A stretch of 64,000 bases of DNA from Cyanobacteriota bacterium SRBZ.bins.94.201705 (GCA_030549855.1 JAUQQP010000035.1:1-64000), one strand, 5' to 3'. Counted from the stretch's first letter, positions 1 to 9,220 are shown. Made by a program: numbers and translations. The notes: generated from the sequence alone by a model not told the origin.

Positions 1-696
1 TATCTGGCCGCTAATGCCAATGATCCTGTCAGAGGAAGAGGCTTGTTTGACGGTACCTACAGCGCCGGGGTACAGTTAGGATATAACCCCACTAAGAATT
101 TTGGTGTATCCGTGGCCTACATGCATAGCTACTTCACCCAGGGCAGTGTAAGCCTCACTGGGGGCACTGGGAGTGTCTATACCACAAGCGTGGCTAACCA
201 AATTGGGGCAATAGGGCCTTTGGGAAGGACAGGCGGCTTTGCCGGTTCAGATGATCCTTTCAACGGGGCAGCCACTACCTCGGAAAATGTGGGTGTACAG
301 GCAACCTGGCGCATCGCCGACAAGATTAATATAGCCGGCTGGTTTGGCTATGCCCACGCCGAAGCCCGCAGTGCCGACAGAAGGGGGGTACAACGGCGGG
401 GCAATACCACTGACTTGTACAACTGGGCGGCTAACGTCTCCTTCCTGGATTTGGGCAAAGAAGGGGCAGTGTTGACTCTAGCTGGTGGCCAGTTGCCTCG
501 TGCAGGCAAGGTTGATGGCACTATAGGCCGTGACAGAGGGCAGTCTTGGATAATTGAAGGGCAATACAACTATCCTATCAACGACAACATCTCCATCACC
601 CCCGGCATTTATGCCATCTTCAACCCCAACAACAGTCGAGACACTGGGGATAATACTATTGTAGTAGGCGTACTGCGCACTGTGTTCAAATTCTAG
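1..696 (+). CDS. Iron-uptake porin, C-terminal part (5' end outside window)
   Basis: This is the C-terminal part of a cyanobacterial outer-membrane porin of the OprB/iron-uptake porin family, which forms a beta-barrel for passage of small solutes and inorganic ions. The frame is open from the first base and the N-terminal SLH region lies outside the window. The visible part is a run of alternating amphipathic strands rich in Gly, Asn, Tyr and Trp, and it ends in a terminal aromatic residue (VFKF), as expected for a barrel's last strand recognised by BamA. A strong Rho-independent terminator follows 22 bases after the stop. The family call rests on the overall strand pattern and the GVQATWRIADKINIAGW type of segment. 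The exact substrate is not shown by sequence. Confidence 0.8.
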   Translation, partial: YLAANANDPVRGRGLFDGTYSAGVQLGYNPTKNFGVSVAYMHSYFTQGSVSLTGGTGSVYTTSVANQIGAIGPLGRTGGFAGSDDPFNGAATTSENVGVQATWRIADKINIAGWFGYAHAEARSADRRGVQRRGNTTDLYNWAANVSFLDLGKEGAVLTLAGGQLPRAGKVDGTIGRDRGQSWIIEGQYNYPINDNISITPGIYAIFNPNNSRDTGDNTIVVGVLRTVFKF

Positions 697-717
697 TCCA
701 TAGCTGACACCTCCATT

Positions 718-746
718 AGGGGCTTTTTGGAGGCCCCTTTTTTTTA
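718..746 (+). terminator. Rho-independent terminator of the porin gene
   Basis: A perfect 6-bp stem (AGGGGC, 718-723, with GCCCCT, 733-738) and a 9-base loop are followed directly by eight T residues. It sits just after the porin stop codon and ahead of the convergent small gene that ends at 763. Confidence 0.85.
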
Positions 747-762
747 TAATCTGTTTATTTGT

Positions 763-951
763 CTAGTTAATTAGTATCTCCCCATCGCTGATTAGTTTCT
801 GTAACTCCCGCCACAGTTTCATCTCCTCGGGGGTTACCTTTTTGTCTTCATAAATGGCCTGCCTAATCATCTCCGTTTCCTCTCTAGATAATACTCCGTC
901 TGCCAGTGCCCTCTCAATGAGTTTTTTGATTTTTTCTAGATTTTCTGACAT
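763..951 (-). CDS. Small conserved cyanobacterial protein, function unknown
   Basis: This predicted cytosolic protein has 62 residues and is charged and helical (MSENLEKIKKLIERALADGV...). I do not recognise a functional domain. The helix-turn-helix pattern, with repeated 'LSREE' and 'VTPEE' segments, looks like a small helical hairpin of a kind common in cyanobacterial hypotheticals. I chose the start at 951 because a purine-rich GGGGGAAGG ribosome-binding site lies just upstream of this ATG. An in-frame ATG five codons earlier would overlap that site. It is convergent with the porin gene and transcribed alone. Confidence 0.65.
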   Translation of the reverse strand: MSENLEKIKKLIERALADGVLSREETEMIRQAIYEDKKVTPEEMKLWRELQKLISDGEILIN

Positions 952-1067
952 TTTTCCTTCCCCCATTAACAGCTGATTTAATTCTAGCTATATTTTTTCT
1001 CCCCATCTTTGTTTTCCTACTACAATAATGGCCTAGGGGGTGTTAAATTTTTATTAATTTTCCAGAC

Positions 1068-1478
1068 ATGGTATTTAAAGTTGCTTTTACAGTATTCTTC
1101 GGGGTTTATCGACTGATTTTATCTACGGCGATTTGTCAGGGAATAAAGCCGCAAGTTTTCCCCCTTAAACCACCACAAATGGAATGGGGTTGTGCCTATA
1201 CGTTAGATGACTGGCGTTACAATATTCTGGCTTATAATCCCCTGGGAAGTAGTTATTTACGTATGGTCATTGACGGCCAATTGAGAAACATACCCATTCT
1301 GTCTCGCAATACCAACACTATCTACGCCCAGGATAAACAGTATTCAGTGACTATTTCTACCTCCAAATGGCGAAAGACATCCCATGAATCAGAAACCGCC
1401 AAAGCTATTTTAACAGTAGAAGATATACCTAAAAAAACGAAAACAAAACTAATAGTAAGGGCAATCTATGGTTGTTAA
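1068..1478 (+). CDS. Hypothetical protein with N-terminal hydrophobic segment
   Basis: The 136-residue product has a hydrophobic N-terminus (about residues 3-22), which may be a signal peptide or membrane anchor. A soluble region follows that is rich in beta-forming residues and has a WGCAYTLDDWRYNI segment near residue 40 and a final cysteine. I do not recognise the family. No clear ribosome-binding site precedes the ATG, so the start is uncertain. Codon use is like that of its neighbours. It stands alone, between the divergent small gene and the ybeY operon. Confidence 0.5.
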   Translation: MVFKVAFTVFFGVYRLILSTAICQGIKPQVFPLKPPQMEWGCAYTLDDWRYNILAYNPLGSSYLRMVIDGQLRNIPILSRNTNTIYAQDKQYSVTISTSKWRKTSHESETAKAILTVEDIPKKTKTKLIVRAIYGC

Positions 1479-1796
1479 AGTTTACCTCGAAAAACCTGAA
1501 TCTTAGGGGCTAAAACAGGGAAAATCAACAAAAAAAGGCTAATACCAAAAAAAAAACTGACACTCCTAATGAGGAGAATAAAAGTAGCAGGATTTTGCCT
1601 GTTTTAAGAGAAGTGTTGACTACGCAAATGTATACTATCACCAGTTGAACTCTTTTCTCCTGTTAAGTATCTGTTAGTCCAAATCCGGGGGTTGTCGTTA
1701 CTATGGCATCCTCTTTTGGCCCCAGGATTTATGTTACCCCAAGATGTGAGATAATATTCCAGGGTATCATCATCCCCCATCCATATCCCCAAAACC
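1479..1796. other. Intergenic region upstream of ybeY, no gene seen
   Basis: This is 318 bases with several A-runs near 1520-1560. An open frame on the minus strand (1604-1798) has no family resemblance and would overlap the ybeY start, so I do not call it. The region probably carries the promoter of the ybeY operon, but I could not place a convincing -35/-10 pair. Confidence 0.5.
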
Positions 1797-2294
1797 ATGA
1801 CCTATCACCTAGAATTGTATCTGGAAGACCTATATTTCAGCCAAAGACAGGAAAAGCCGCCAATAAACCCTAAAAAATGGCAAGAATACCTGGAAAAATG
1901 GCTAAACAGTCTGGATTTGAAATTAGACGCCCAAAAAAGCTACGAAATGACCCTCCGCCTTACCGATGATGAGGATATCCAAAATTTTAACTACCAATTC
2001 AGAAATAAAAATCAACCAACTGATGTATTATCCTTCGCCGCCTTGGAAACAGACTTCCCCGAATTGGAATTGGACAGTGTTATCCTGGGAGATGTGATTA
2101 TCTCTGTGGAAACTGCATCCCGTCAAGCCCAACAACTGGGACACCCCCTCCAGTTAGAATTGTTATGGCTGGCAAGTCATGGTTTATTACATCTGTTAGG
2201 ATGGGATCATCCTGATGAACATTCGCTACAAGAAATGATAAGCCTACAAACCTCCCTCCTGGCTTCCATCGGCTACCACTACCAATACACCTAA
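1797..2294 (+). CDS. ybeY: Endoribonuclease YbeY (rRNA maturation)
   Basis: This is a single-strand endoribonuclease that helps process 16S rRNA 3' ends and takes part in ribosome quality control. The diagnostic UPF0054 zinc motif HGLLHLLGWDH is present at about residues 128-138 with all three histidines. The upstream segment NKNQPTDVLSF is the conserved strand before it. The length (165 residues) is normal for the family. It is the first gene of a co-directional run ybeY-dgkA-trpG, an arrangement common in cyanobacteria. The gap to dgkA is 81 bases. Confidence 0.95.
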   Translation: MTYHLELYLEDLYFSQRQEKPPINPKKWQEYLEKWLNSLDLKLDAQKSYEMTLRLTDDEDIQNFNYQFRNKNQPTDVLSFAALETDFPELELDSVILGDVIISVETASRQAQQLGHPLQLELLWLASHGLLHLLGWDHPDEHSLQEMISLQTSLLASIGYHYQYT

Positions 2295-2375
2295 TTAAAG
2301 AAAAGGCTACCAGAGAAGAAAAAATTGCTAAAATTCCGGCAGTCGAGGCTATAAAACCAGTAAAGGGGAGTAGTT

Positions 2376-2813
2376 ATGTCAAAATTTGAACTAGCATCAA
2401 TGTCGGAGACAGAAACTGTGGGGAAACGTCGTCTGGCATGGAAAGTGGCAACCAATCTACTAGTCAGTTTCCGCTACGCCTGGGAAGGGGTTAAATACGC
2501 CTTTTTAAGCCAGCGTAACTTCCGCATCCATACCCTTATGACTGTCATCGCCTTGGGTTTGGGTGTCTGTTTCCAGGTGACAGGGGTAGAAATGGCATTG
2601 ATTGCCCTCACCTGTGCCCTGGTGTTAGTATTGGAACTGTTAAATACGGCTATAGAATCAGTGGTGGACTTGACGGTAAAACAAACCTATCATGAATTGG
2701 CTAAAATAGCCAAGGATTGTGCAGCAGGCGCGGTTTTAATTGCCTCCCTGGCTTCCCTGGTGGTGGCGGCTTTTATTTTGTTACCCCATGGGATAGACTT
2801 AATATTTTCATAG
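2376..2813 (+). CDS. dgkA: Diacylglycerol/undecaprenol kinase family membrane protein
   Basis: This is a small integral membrane kinase of the prokaryotic DAGK family. It phosphorylates diacylglycerol or, in Gram-positive relatives, undecaprenol, feeding phospholipid or cell-wall lipid recycling. The signature ELLNTAIESVVDLT is present at about residues 87-100, with three predicted membrane helices (about 53-70, 72-92, 115-140). An N-terminal extension of about 25 residues is normal for cyanobacterial members. The start is supported by an AAAGGGGAG ribosome-binding site. Which lipid is the substrate cannot be told from the sequence. Confidence 0.9.
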   Translation: MSKFELASMSETETVGKRRLAWKVATNLLVSFRYAWEGVKYAFLSQRNFRIHTLMTVIALGLGVCFQVTGVEMALIALTCALVLVLELLNTAIESVVDLTVKQTYHELAKIAKDCAAGAVLIASLASLVVAAFILLPHGIDLIFS

Positions 2814-2850
2814 AGTCTTTCGTTGAGTCTAGAGGGAGAGGAGAAACGGC

Positions 2851-3441
2851 TTGATTGTTGTCATCGATAACTATGACAGTTTCACCTACAATCTAGTACA
2901 GTATCTGGGTGAATTGGCTAGGGAATATGCCATAGCCGAAGACATCAAAGTATACCGGAATGATCAACTGACTGTTGGGGATGTGGCAAACCTTAACCCC
3001 GATGCTATTGTCATCTCTCCTGGCCCAGGTAACCCCGACAGTGCCGGTATTTGTTTAGAATTGATAGAGAAACTAGGGCCAAAATACCCTATCCTAGGAG
3101 TATGTCTTGGACATCAGGCTATAGGACAGGCCTATGGGGGTAAAATAGTACCAGCCCCAGTGTTAATGCATGGCAAAACCTCCTCCATTTACCACAATAA
3201 CGCTGGTGTGTTTGAAAACTTGCCTAACCCCCTCACCGCTACCCGTTATCACAGTCTGGTGGTGGACAGAGAAACCCTTCCCCCCGTCCTAGAAATAACC
3301 GCCTGGACAGAGGATAATACTATTATGGGACTCCGTCACACCCAGTATCCTCATATACAAGGGGTACAATTTCACCCAGAAAGTATCCTCACCGATTCTG
3401 GACTAAAATTATTAGGCAATTTCCTCAAACAGATAAACTAA
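2851..3441 (+). CDS. trpG: Anthranilate/aminodeoxychorismate synthase glutaminase subunit
   Basis: This is a class I glutamine amidotransferase that supplies ammonia to the synthase subunit for anthranilate (tryptophan) or aminodeoxychorismate (folate) formation. It has the oxyanion segment SPGPGNPDSAG (about 56-66), the nucleophile Cys in GVCLGHQAIG (Cys85), and the catalytic His-x-Glu in VQFHPES near residue 173. The start is TTG at 2851, directly after a strong GGGAGAGGAG ribosome-binding site. No ATG is available without losing the conserved first strand VVIDNYDSFTYN. The partner synthase subunit is not in this window, so trpG versus pabA is open. Confidence 0.9.
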   Translation: MIVVIDNYDSFTYNLVQYLGELAREYAIAEDIKVYRNDQLTVGDVANLNPDAIVISPGPGNPDSAGICLELIEKLGPKYPILGVCLGHQAIGQAYGGKIVPAPVLMHGKTSSIYHNNAGVFENLPNPLTATRYHSLVVDRETLPPVLEITAWTEDNTIMGLRHTQYPHIQGVQFHPESILTDSGLKLLGNFLKQIN

Positions 3442-3447
3442 CCTACC

Positions 3448-4221
3448 ATGAAACGCCGTGACTGGATTCGTTACCTTGGCGGGGGATTAGCTACGGCAAT
3501 TCTCTATAAAAATCTACCTGCCATTGCCCAAAATAACCCCCAAGAGGGAGTAACCATCCAATGGTTGGGGCATAGTGCATTTGTATTCACCAACTCCCAA
3601 GCCAGAATCCTGGTTAACCCCTTTACTCCTATCGGTTGTACTGCTAAATATCCCCCCCCAAAACCCTCTGTGGATGTAGTCATGATTAGCAGTCGTCTGT
3701 TGGATGAGGGGAGTGTCACCGATTTGCCAGATAACCCTCTGTTAATGTTTGAACCAGGAGTATATCAGCTAAGGGGCATAGAATTCCAGGGCATCAAAAC
3801 CCTTCATGACAGGGAAAAAGGACGTAGATTTGGCATCAATGTGGCTTGGCGATGGCGTCAAGGGGGGTTAAATATATTACACCTGGGAGGGATTGCCTCC
3901 CCCATCGGCATTGAAGAGAAAATCCTTATGGGAAGTCCAGATATTGTATTTATTCCTGTAGGAGGTGGTCCTAAAAATTATAATGCTAAAGAAGCCATAG
4001 AAGCCATTAAATTCCTCAACCCCAAGGTAGTCTTCCCTACCCAGTATCTCACTGCCGCCGCCGACAAAGACAACTGTAACCTAGACACAGTAGACTCCTT
4101 CTTGGCACTTGCTAAACAGGAGGGGATGGTAGTAGGATTTATCAAAGGCAATCGTACCACCATCAGACCAAAAGACTTACCCCCAAAAGGTACTTTAATT
4201 CGTGTCTTCCAAGCCTTCTGA
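3448..4221 (+). CDS. Exported MBL-fold (UlaG-like) hydrolase
   Basis: The 257-residue metallo-beta-lactamase-fold protein starts 6 bases after trpG. The N-terminus MKRRDWIRYLGGG followed by a hydrophobic stretch to about residue 27 (PAIA) looks like a twin-arginine signal, so export folded is likely. WLGHSAFVF and the following ILVNPF strand (about 40-60) match UlaG-type MBL proteins, which hydrolyse unknown or lactone-like substrates. The classical HxHxDH metal motif is not obvious, so activity is uncertain. Its conserved place beside trpG in cyanobacteria gives no direct clue to function. Confidence 0.7.
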   Translation: MKRRDWIRYLGGGLATAILYKNLPAIAQNNPQEGVTIQWLGHSAFVFTNSQARILVNPFTPIGCTAKYPPPKPSVDVVMISSRLLDEGSVTDLPDNPLLMFEPGVYQLRGIEFQGIKTLHDREKGRRFGINVAWRWRQGGLNILHLGGIASPIGIEEKILMGSPDIVFIPVGGGPKNYNAKEAIEAIKFLNPKVVFPTQYLTAAADKDNCNLDTVDSFLALAKQEGMVVGFIKGNRTTIRPKDLPPKGTLIRVFQAF

Positions 4222-4231
4222 GGTTATATAA

Positions 4232-4765
4232 ATGCTTATCTTGGTGACAGGCGCCGCCGATTCTGGTAAAAGTCAATGGGCAGAATATCTTGCCAGTCAG
4301 TGCCAACAACCGGTAATCTATATAGCCACAGCACAGAGAATCCCAGAAGACGAAGAATGGTCGCGAAAAATAGAAAAACATAGACAAAGAAGGCCAAAAC
4401 ACTGGCAAACCCTGGAAATAACCCATGATATAAGCAATACCCTTCAAAACGCCCCACTAAATACCTGTATTCTCATTGACTCCCTGGGAAACTGGGTTGC
4501 CAACTATCTAGAAACTGACGAAGAGAATTGGGCAAGTATAGTAAAAGACTTTCTTACCACCCTAAGACAGCGTGAGGGAGAAACTATTGTAGTGGCAGAG
4601 GAAACCGGCTGGGGTGTCACACCCCCCTATTCCACAGGTAGAATATTCCGCAGCCGTTTGGGCTACCTGATTCAACAGGTAGGAAAACTTGCCAATACAG
4701 TGTATCTTACAGTAGGCGGCTATGCGGTAGACATTACTAAAATTGGTGTCAGGTTACCTTTTTGA
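4232..4765 (+). CDS. cobU: Adenosylcobinamide kinase / adenosylcobinamide-phosphate guanylyltransferase
   Basis: This bifunctional enzyme of cobalamin assembly phosphorylates adenosylcobinamide and then transfers GMP, making the activated intermediate for nucleotide-loop attachment. The P-loop GAADSGKS is at residues 7-14. The kinase/transferase motif ATAQRIPEDEEW with HRQRRPKHW follows (about 32-57), and AEETGWGVTPP (about 117-127) is the conserved guanylyl-binding segment. Length (177) is typical. It begins 10 bases after the MBL gene and closes the operon. Confidence 0.93.
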   Translation: MLILVTGAADSGKSQWAEYLASQCQQPVIYIATAQRIPEDEEWSRKIEKHRQRRPKHWQTLEITHDISNTLQNAPLNTCILIDSLGNWVANYLETDEENWASIVKDFLTTLRQREGETIVVAEETGWGVTPPYSTGRIFRSRLGYLIQQVGKLANTVYLTVGGYAVDITKIGVRLPF

Positions 4766-4860
4766 TTTTGAACATTTCTCCGGAAAAATTATAGGTTACA
4801 TAGGTAACTAACAATAAATAATTGATAAAAATAGAGATTTTAGTGGCTTTTATTTAGTTA

Positions 4861-6837
4861 TTAGCGGTTGGAATTCTGTTTTTTTCTGTTTTTCTTGTTA
4901 GCAATTTTAAGGGGAGAATTTTCTTGATAAATGGGGATGGTGAAGTGGAAGGCACTGCCCTGATTTTTACCCTTGGATTCGGCCCAGATTTCGCCACCCC
5001 AAGTGTTGACGATTTGCCTACAGATGGCTAAACCTAAACCGGTACCTCCCTTAGACCTTCTCAAGGCCCCCTCCTCTTGGTAAAATCGCTCAAAGACCTT
5101 GTCTAACAATTCAGGTTCAATACCTCTGCCATTGTCAGCAACAGTTACCTCTAGGGTTTGGGAGTCTCTTTCCCTGACGCTGATGGTGACTACCCCATTG
5201 CCATTAGTAAACTTACAGGCGTTGTCCAACAGCTTGCTTAAAACCTCCACTAGCCATTCCCCGTCAGCCTGTACCAAAGGCAGGGAGGAGTCAAAATCAG
5301 TAATAATCTGGGGGAGAGAATTCCCCTTGGCACGGGAGCGAATCTGGGATATAGATAAAGCAATACATTCTTGTAGGGAAAGAGGTTCAGGATGCCATTG
5401 AATATTACCACTCTCTAGCTGAGAGAGGGTAAGGAAATCTTGAATCAGTTGCCGCATCCTCTCAGCATCATGAAGGGCAGTGCTTAACATTACCTGTTTT
5501 AATTCTTCAGACATGTCCGGCTCATTGGCAAGACTCTCTAAACAGACTTGAATAGTAGAAAGGGGAGTCCTTAACTCATGGCCGGTAATAGCTACTAGAT
5601 TGGAGCGAGTGCGATCTAACGCTTCCAACTGCTCATTCAACTCCTCCAGATGGGCATAAGATTCAGCCTGAATGAGGGCAACACCCACCTGGGTAGCAAT
5701 AGTGTTAACCAGGGCAATATCTTCCGGCTTCCAGCTAATGGGATTGCCTCTACAGTGGTGTAATTCGATCATACCCAAGAGTTTGCCCTGGTAAAGGATA
5801 GGCACAATCAACCAGGAAACAAGACAACAACTATTTACCAGGGGTAACAAAACCTTAGTATCTGTTTGAATGCGGGCATCAGCCTTCACATCGTCAATAC
5901 TCACAGACTCCCTTTGGGCAACCACCTCCCGAAACAGGGGATTATCCCGTAAGGGCCATAGGTAACCCTTGATAGAAGTAACCCCCTCCCGGATAAACTC
6001 ATGCTGGATTTCCGCCTCTGTATCCTCTTCCTGACAACGGTAAATAAGACAACGACATACCCCAAAACCCTCCCCCAACTTTTCTACACACAAACGCAAA
6101 ATCTCATCTGGATCCATAGAATGTCGTATAGCAGTAGTAACAGAGTTTAAAAGTCGTTCCTTCTTCTCCTTGGCGGCTAACTGACGATAGGCCTTCATCA
6201 ATTTGTATTGCCCAGCCTGTAAGTAGGTAAGCAATCGCTGGACAAAGGGATCAGAATTAGTCTCCCTTTCTGTTTCAACCTCCTCTTGGAGACAATAAGT
6301 GGTAATAGCCCTTTTTACCTTCTCAGACAATTCGGGGCGGTAGTGAAGAATACGCTGCAACAGAATCATAGCCGCCTTCTTACTCACCTTCTGTTCACAA
6401 GTCCAAATCCCCTCAAACCGGCGACTGTTGTCCATTACCGCCTCCACAGCATCAATACAAGTTTTTTCTCGACAGACCAAACAGCTGGTATAATTAGGGG
6501 CAATGACTACCAGGTGCCATTCCTGGGTTAAAGGGTCATCAAGGGAAAAAGCCACCTTCTCATACACCTCTGAACTGTTGTCAAAATCACTTTCTGGGGC
6601 GGCCAAAACGTAGACTTGGGAACACTTCTGGCCAATTTTTAAGTAACGATGAGCCTCTTGTTTATAAAACTTCTCCCGCTGGAAACTGGCAATTACAAGG
6701 GCATCTTCCCCTGCGGCCAACACCTGGTCTTCCATGGCATGGGAGAGGGCAATTAGGGAAGATTTGAAGTACAATTGTGGTCTCTTTTCCGGGAAGGACT
6801 GTAAAACCTCCGTTACAACCGAACTTAGATTGCTCAT
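4861..6837 (-). CDS. DICT-GAF sensor histidine kinase
   Basis: This is a soluble hybrid-free sensor kinase of 658 residues. The N-terminal 170 residues match the cyanobacterial DICT sensory domain (FKSSLIALSHAMED...). A GAF-type domain follows at about 220-400 (LVNSCCLVSWLIVPILYQGKLLGMIEL region). The phosphoacceptor H-box HELRTPLSTIQ is near residue 420, the N-box LDNACKF near 535, and the G2 box GTGLGLAICRQI near 600. No membrane segment is seen, so sensing is cytosolic. No response regulator is adjacent, so the partner is an orphan elsewhere. It diverges from rpmH across 229 bases. The ligand is unknown. Confidence 0.88.
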   Translation of the reverse strand: MSNLSSVVTEVLQSFPEKRPQLYFKSSLIALSHAMEDQVLAAGEDALVIASFQREKFYKQEAHRYLKIGQKCSQVYVLAAPESDFDNSSEVYEKVAFSLDDPLTQEWHLVVIAPNYTSCLVCREKTCIDAVEAVMDNSRRFEGIWTCEQKVSKKAAMILLQRILHYRPELSEKVKRAITTYCLQEEVETERETNSDPFVQRLLTYLQAGQYKLMKAYRQLAAKEKKERLLNSVTTAIRHSMDPDEILRLCVEKLGEGFGVCRCLIYRCQEEDTEAEIQHEFIREGVTSIKGYLWPLRDNPLFREVVAQRESVSIDDVKADARIQTDTKVLLPLVNSCCLVSWLIVPILYQGKLLGMIELHHCRGNPISWKPEDIALVNTIATQVGVALIQAESYAHLEELNEQLEALDRTRSNLVAITGHELRTPLSTIQVCLESLANEPDMSEELKQVMLSTALHDAERMRQLIQDFLTLSQLESGNIQWHPEPLSLQECIALSISQIRSRAKGNSLPQIITDFDSSLPLVQADGEWLVEVLSKLLDNACKFTNGNGVVTISVRERDSQTLEVTVADNGRGIEPELLDKVFERFYQEEGALRRSKGGTGLGLAICRQIVNTWGGEIWAESKGKNQGSAFHFTIPIYQENSPLKIANKKNRKKQNSNR

Positions 6838-7019
6838 CGCCGCCTGAGTTGTGTTTTTTCTGAATTACACGTCTTTCCGACCTGGCTACACTCCACCGAC
6901 AGGGACTGAAACTACCATCTATCCTATATCACTTAAGGCCGGCCTGCTGGGTAACCCTCTCCTTTTTATGTAAAGTTTTGTAAAGAAAAATTAAACTGTG
7001 CGCCAGAACCCATTGCTGT

Positions 7020-7025
7020 TATAAT
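7020..7025 (+). promoter_or_regulatory. -10 box of the rpmH operon
   Basis: A perfect TATAAT lies 41 bases upstream of the rpmH start codon. No good -35 element is visible at the standard spacing, which is common for cyanobacterial promoters. Confidence 0.5.
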
Positions 7026-7066
7026 GGAAAATGCTCTTTTGAGGGAAAGGAAAAAAGGAGGAAAAG

Positions 7067-7204
7067 ATGACCAGAATAACCTTAATGGGGACCAGAAGGA
7101 AACAAAAGCGCACCTCTGGTTTCCGGGCCCGCATGAGAACAAAAAGTGGTAGAAGAGTAATTCAGGCACGTCGTCGCAAAGGGAGAAAAAGACTGGCAGT
7201 ATAA
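7067..7204 (+). CDS. rpmH: 50S ribosomal protein L34
   Basis: This is the 45-residue ribosomal protein L34, very basic, with the conserved core [17 protein letters not shown]. The start ATG is preceded by an AAAAAAGGAGGAAAAG ribosome-binding site. The gene heads the conserved rpmH-rnpA-PH-yidC-jag run, which links ribosome, tRNA maturation and membrane insertion functions. The N-terminal MTRITLMGT differs from the usual MT(Q)RTLGGT by a couple of residues. Confidence 0.95.
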   Translation: MTRITLMGTRRKQKRTSGFRARMRTKSGRRVIQARRRKGRKRLAV

Positions 7205-7236
7205 CCACGCCACAGAAAGAAAAGTGGTGCGAGTGA

Positions 7237-7599
7237 GTGGGACTACCTTCCAAACACCGACTAAAACGGCGTCAGGACTTTGAAAGGGTATACAAAGAGG
7301 GCGTGAGGGTGTCTGGTGCTTATTTTATCGTAAGGGCACTGCCGGTGACCACCACAATGACCCCCCCTCCAGCCACTAAAGTGGGTTTGTCTGTCAGCCG
7401 CCAGGTAAGCAAGAAGGCAGTAGTAAGAAACAAGATAAAAAGACATCTGCGCAATGCCATCCGCAGTCTCCTGCCACGCATCCCATCCCCCTGGCTAATA
7501 GTGATCATAGTCAAGCCAGAGGTGACCCAATGCAATTATGATAATTTTTTGAGAGAATTAGAGAAGTTATTTATCAAGGCAGGGATTATCCATGGTTAA
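7237..7599 (+). CDS. rnpA: Ribonuclease P protein component
   Basis: This is the protein subunit of RNase P, which binds the catalytic RNA and pre-tRNA leaders during 5' maturation. The N-terminal KHRLKRRQDFERVYKEGV and the RNR-like basic signature around KKAVVRNKIKRHLRNAIR (about 62-79) are diagnostic. Length (120) is normal. The start is GTG at 7237; the sequence directly before it has no in-frame ATG. The stop overlaps the next gene by 8 bases, indicating translational coupling. Confidence 0.93.
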   Translation: MGLPSKHRLKRRQDFERVYKEGVRVSGAYFIVRALPVTTTMTPPPATKVGLSVSRQVSKKAVVRNKIKRHLRNAIRSLLPRIPSPWLIVIIVKPEVTQCNYDNFLRELEKLFIKAGIIHG

Positions 7600-7981
7600 A
7601 GAAGAAGTATTCTACGAAGGTGGCCCACATATTGGAGACTTGATTATAAACCTATTACTGGCCTTCACCGTCATTTTCTTACCTCTTACCGTCGGCGCCA
7701 TTGTGAGGGCCATCTGGTTGAGGTATCGTATTACTAATCGTAGGATTTCTGTAACAGGGGGATGGATGGGAAGAGACAGGACAGATATAGTCTACGCGGA
7801 AATAGTAAAGGTGGTGAAAGTCCCAAGAGGATTCGGTTTTTGGGGAGATATTGTAGTAACATTGAAAGACAAGAGTCGTCTAGAAATGCGCTCCCTACCC
7901 CGTTTCCGGGAAATATACGACTATATCTGCCAAAAGGCAGCGGAGAAAACCGGTAAGCCCATAGAGGCCATCGCTAAATAG
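7592..7981 (+). CDS. PH-domain (YdbT/bPH2-like) membrane protein
   Basis: This 129-residue protein has an N-terminal hydrophobic hairpin (about residues 14-43) and then a bacterial pleckstrin-homology-like domain ([18 protein letters not shown]... to [12 protein letters not shown]). It overlaps rnpA by 8 bases and precedes yidC, a position that is conserved in cyanobacteria and suggests a membrane-biogenesis role. That role is inferred from context only. Start ATG at 7592 keeps the conserved [16 protein letters not shown]-terminus. Confidence 0.8.
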   Translation: MVKEEVFYEGGPHIGDLIINLLLAFTVIFLPLTVGAIVRAIWLRYRITNRRISVTGGWMGRDRTDIVYAEIVKVVKVPRGFGFWGDIVVTLKDKSRLEMRSLPRFREIYDYICQKAAEKTGKPIEAIAK

Positions 7982-8031
7982 TTAAGAATTGTTTACAATC
8001 AGAACAAAGTACAACGAGAGAAGAAAAAACA

Positions 8032-9177
8032 ATGGATTTTGGCATCAGTTTTATCTCCACCAACATAATGTTGCCAATCCTGGACTTCTTTTATAGGATT
8101 GTGCCAAGTTACGGATTCGGCATAGTGGCTTTAACCCTAGTGGTGAGACTGGCAGTATACCCCCTAAGTGCCGGGCAAATCCGGAATATGAGAAGAATGA
8201 GGATTGCCCAACCCCTTATCCGGGAAAGACAAGCCGAGATACAGAGAAAGTACAAAGATAACCCGCAGAAACAACAGGAGGAAATGGCTAAACTCATGCA
8301 AGAGTTTGGCAACCCCCTGGCAGGCTGTCTACCCCTGCTGTTACAAATGCCTATCCTCTTTGCCCTTTTTGCAACCCTTAGAGGCTCGCCCTTCGCTGAT
8401 ACCAATTATACCGTAGACCTCCAGATTTTCCCCAGAGAACAAATCGAAAGGATACAGCCCCAACCCTTTGCCACCAAGCCCCAAAACCTCTTTGTCAGCC
8501 CAGGGGTGCACTATCCCGTTAGCGTTATCCTCCCCAGCGGCAATAAACTGGTTGTAGGACAAACGGAAAAGATAGAACTACAAACTCCCCAAGGCAAAAC
8601 CCTAGACAGCATCCTTGCCGCCTACCCCGAATCCCACCTCACCCCCAGCTTTAAGATACTGAAGGGACAGGAAAGAGTTAAAATAGATCCAGAAGGGCTT
8701 ATTACAGCCCTCACCCCGGGGGATGCCACCATTCAAGTGACAGTGCCCGGTATTGCCGCCAATGAGGGGTTTTTGTTTGTCAAGGCTTTAGGAAAAGTGG
8801 GGGTGGTGGACGAAGATGGCACCATTAACTGGGACATTCTGGCCATGGTCATTTTCTTTGGTTTGAGTATTTATCTCAACCAGGAATTGGCCTCCGCTGG
8901 ACAAGATACCCCCGAAAATGAACAACAACAGACAGTAAACAAAATTACACCCATAATCTTCTCGGCTATGTTTCTTTTCTTCCCACTGCCGGCGGGGGTT
9001 TTGATGTATATTGTAATTGCTAACATCTTCCAAACCATCCAAACCCTCATCCTAATGCGAGAGCCTTTGCCAGAAAACCTACAAAAAATCGTCGCTGAGA
9101 GAGAAAAAGCCGCTAAGGCTAAACAACCTCTTCCTTTTGAGAAAAAGAAACTGAAAAAGAAAGAAAAAACTTCCTAG
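8032..9177 (+). CDS. yidC: YidC/Oxa1/Alb3 membrane protein insertase
   Basis: This insertase places proteins into the plasma and thylakoid membranes, alone or with SecYEG. The first helix and the amphipathic [23 protein letters not shown] segment (about 23-45), the cytosolic coiled-coil charged region and the [16 protein letters not shown] helix (about 97-112) are typical. The C-terminal helix pair ends with a lysine-rich tail that can contact ribosomes. Between the second and third helices is an insertion of about 140 residues (125-265), which includes a BIG2/Ig-like segment ([20 protein letters not shown]). Insertions here are known for cyanobacterial YidC; the Ig-like reading is mine. Confidence 0.93.
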   Translation: MDFGISFISTNIMLPILDFFYRIVPSYGFGIVALTLVVRLAVYPLSAGQIRNMRRMRIAQPLIRERQAEIQRKYKDNPQKQQEEMAKLMQEFGNPLAGCLPLLLQMPILFALFATLRGSPFADTNYTVDLQIFPREQIERIQPQPFATKPQNLFVSPGVHYPVSVILPSGNKLVVGQTEKIELQTPQGKTLDSILAAYPESHLTPSFKILKGQERVKIDPEGLITALTPGDATIQVTVPGIAANEGFLFVKALGKVGVVDEDGTINWDILAMVIFFGLSIYLNQELASAGQDTPENEQQQTVNKITPIIFSAMFLFFPLPAGVLMYIVIANIFQTIQTLILMREPLPENLQKIVAEREKAAKAKQPLPFEKKKLKKKEKTS

Positions 9178-9220
9178 TATTATTTTGTACCGTGTAATGG
9201 AGGAAAGGGAAAGAGCAGTT

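Noticed and set aside
6838-7236. Replication origin next to rpmH
   Set aside because: rpmH-rnpA lie near oriC in many bacteria, but no dnaA or dnaN gene and no DnaA-box cluster is seen here.
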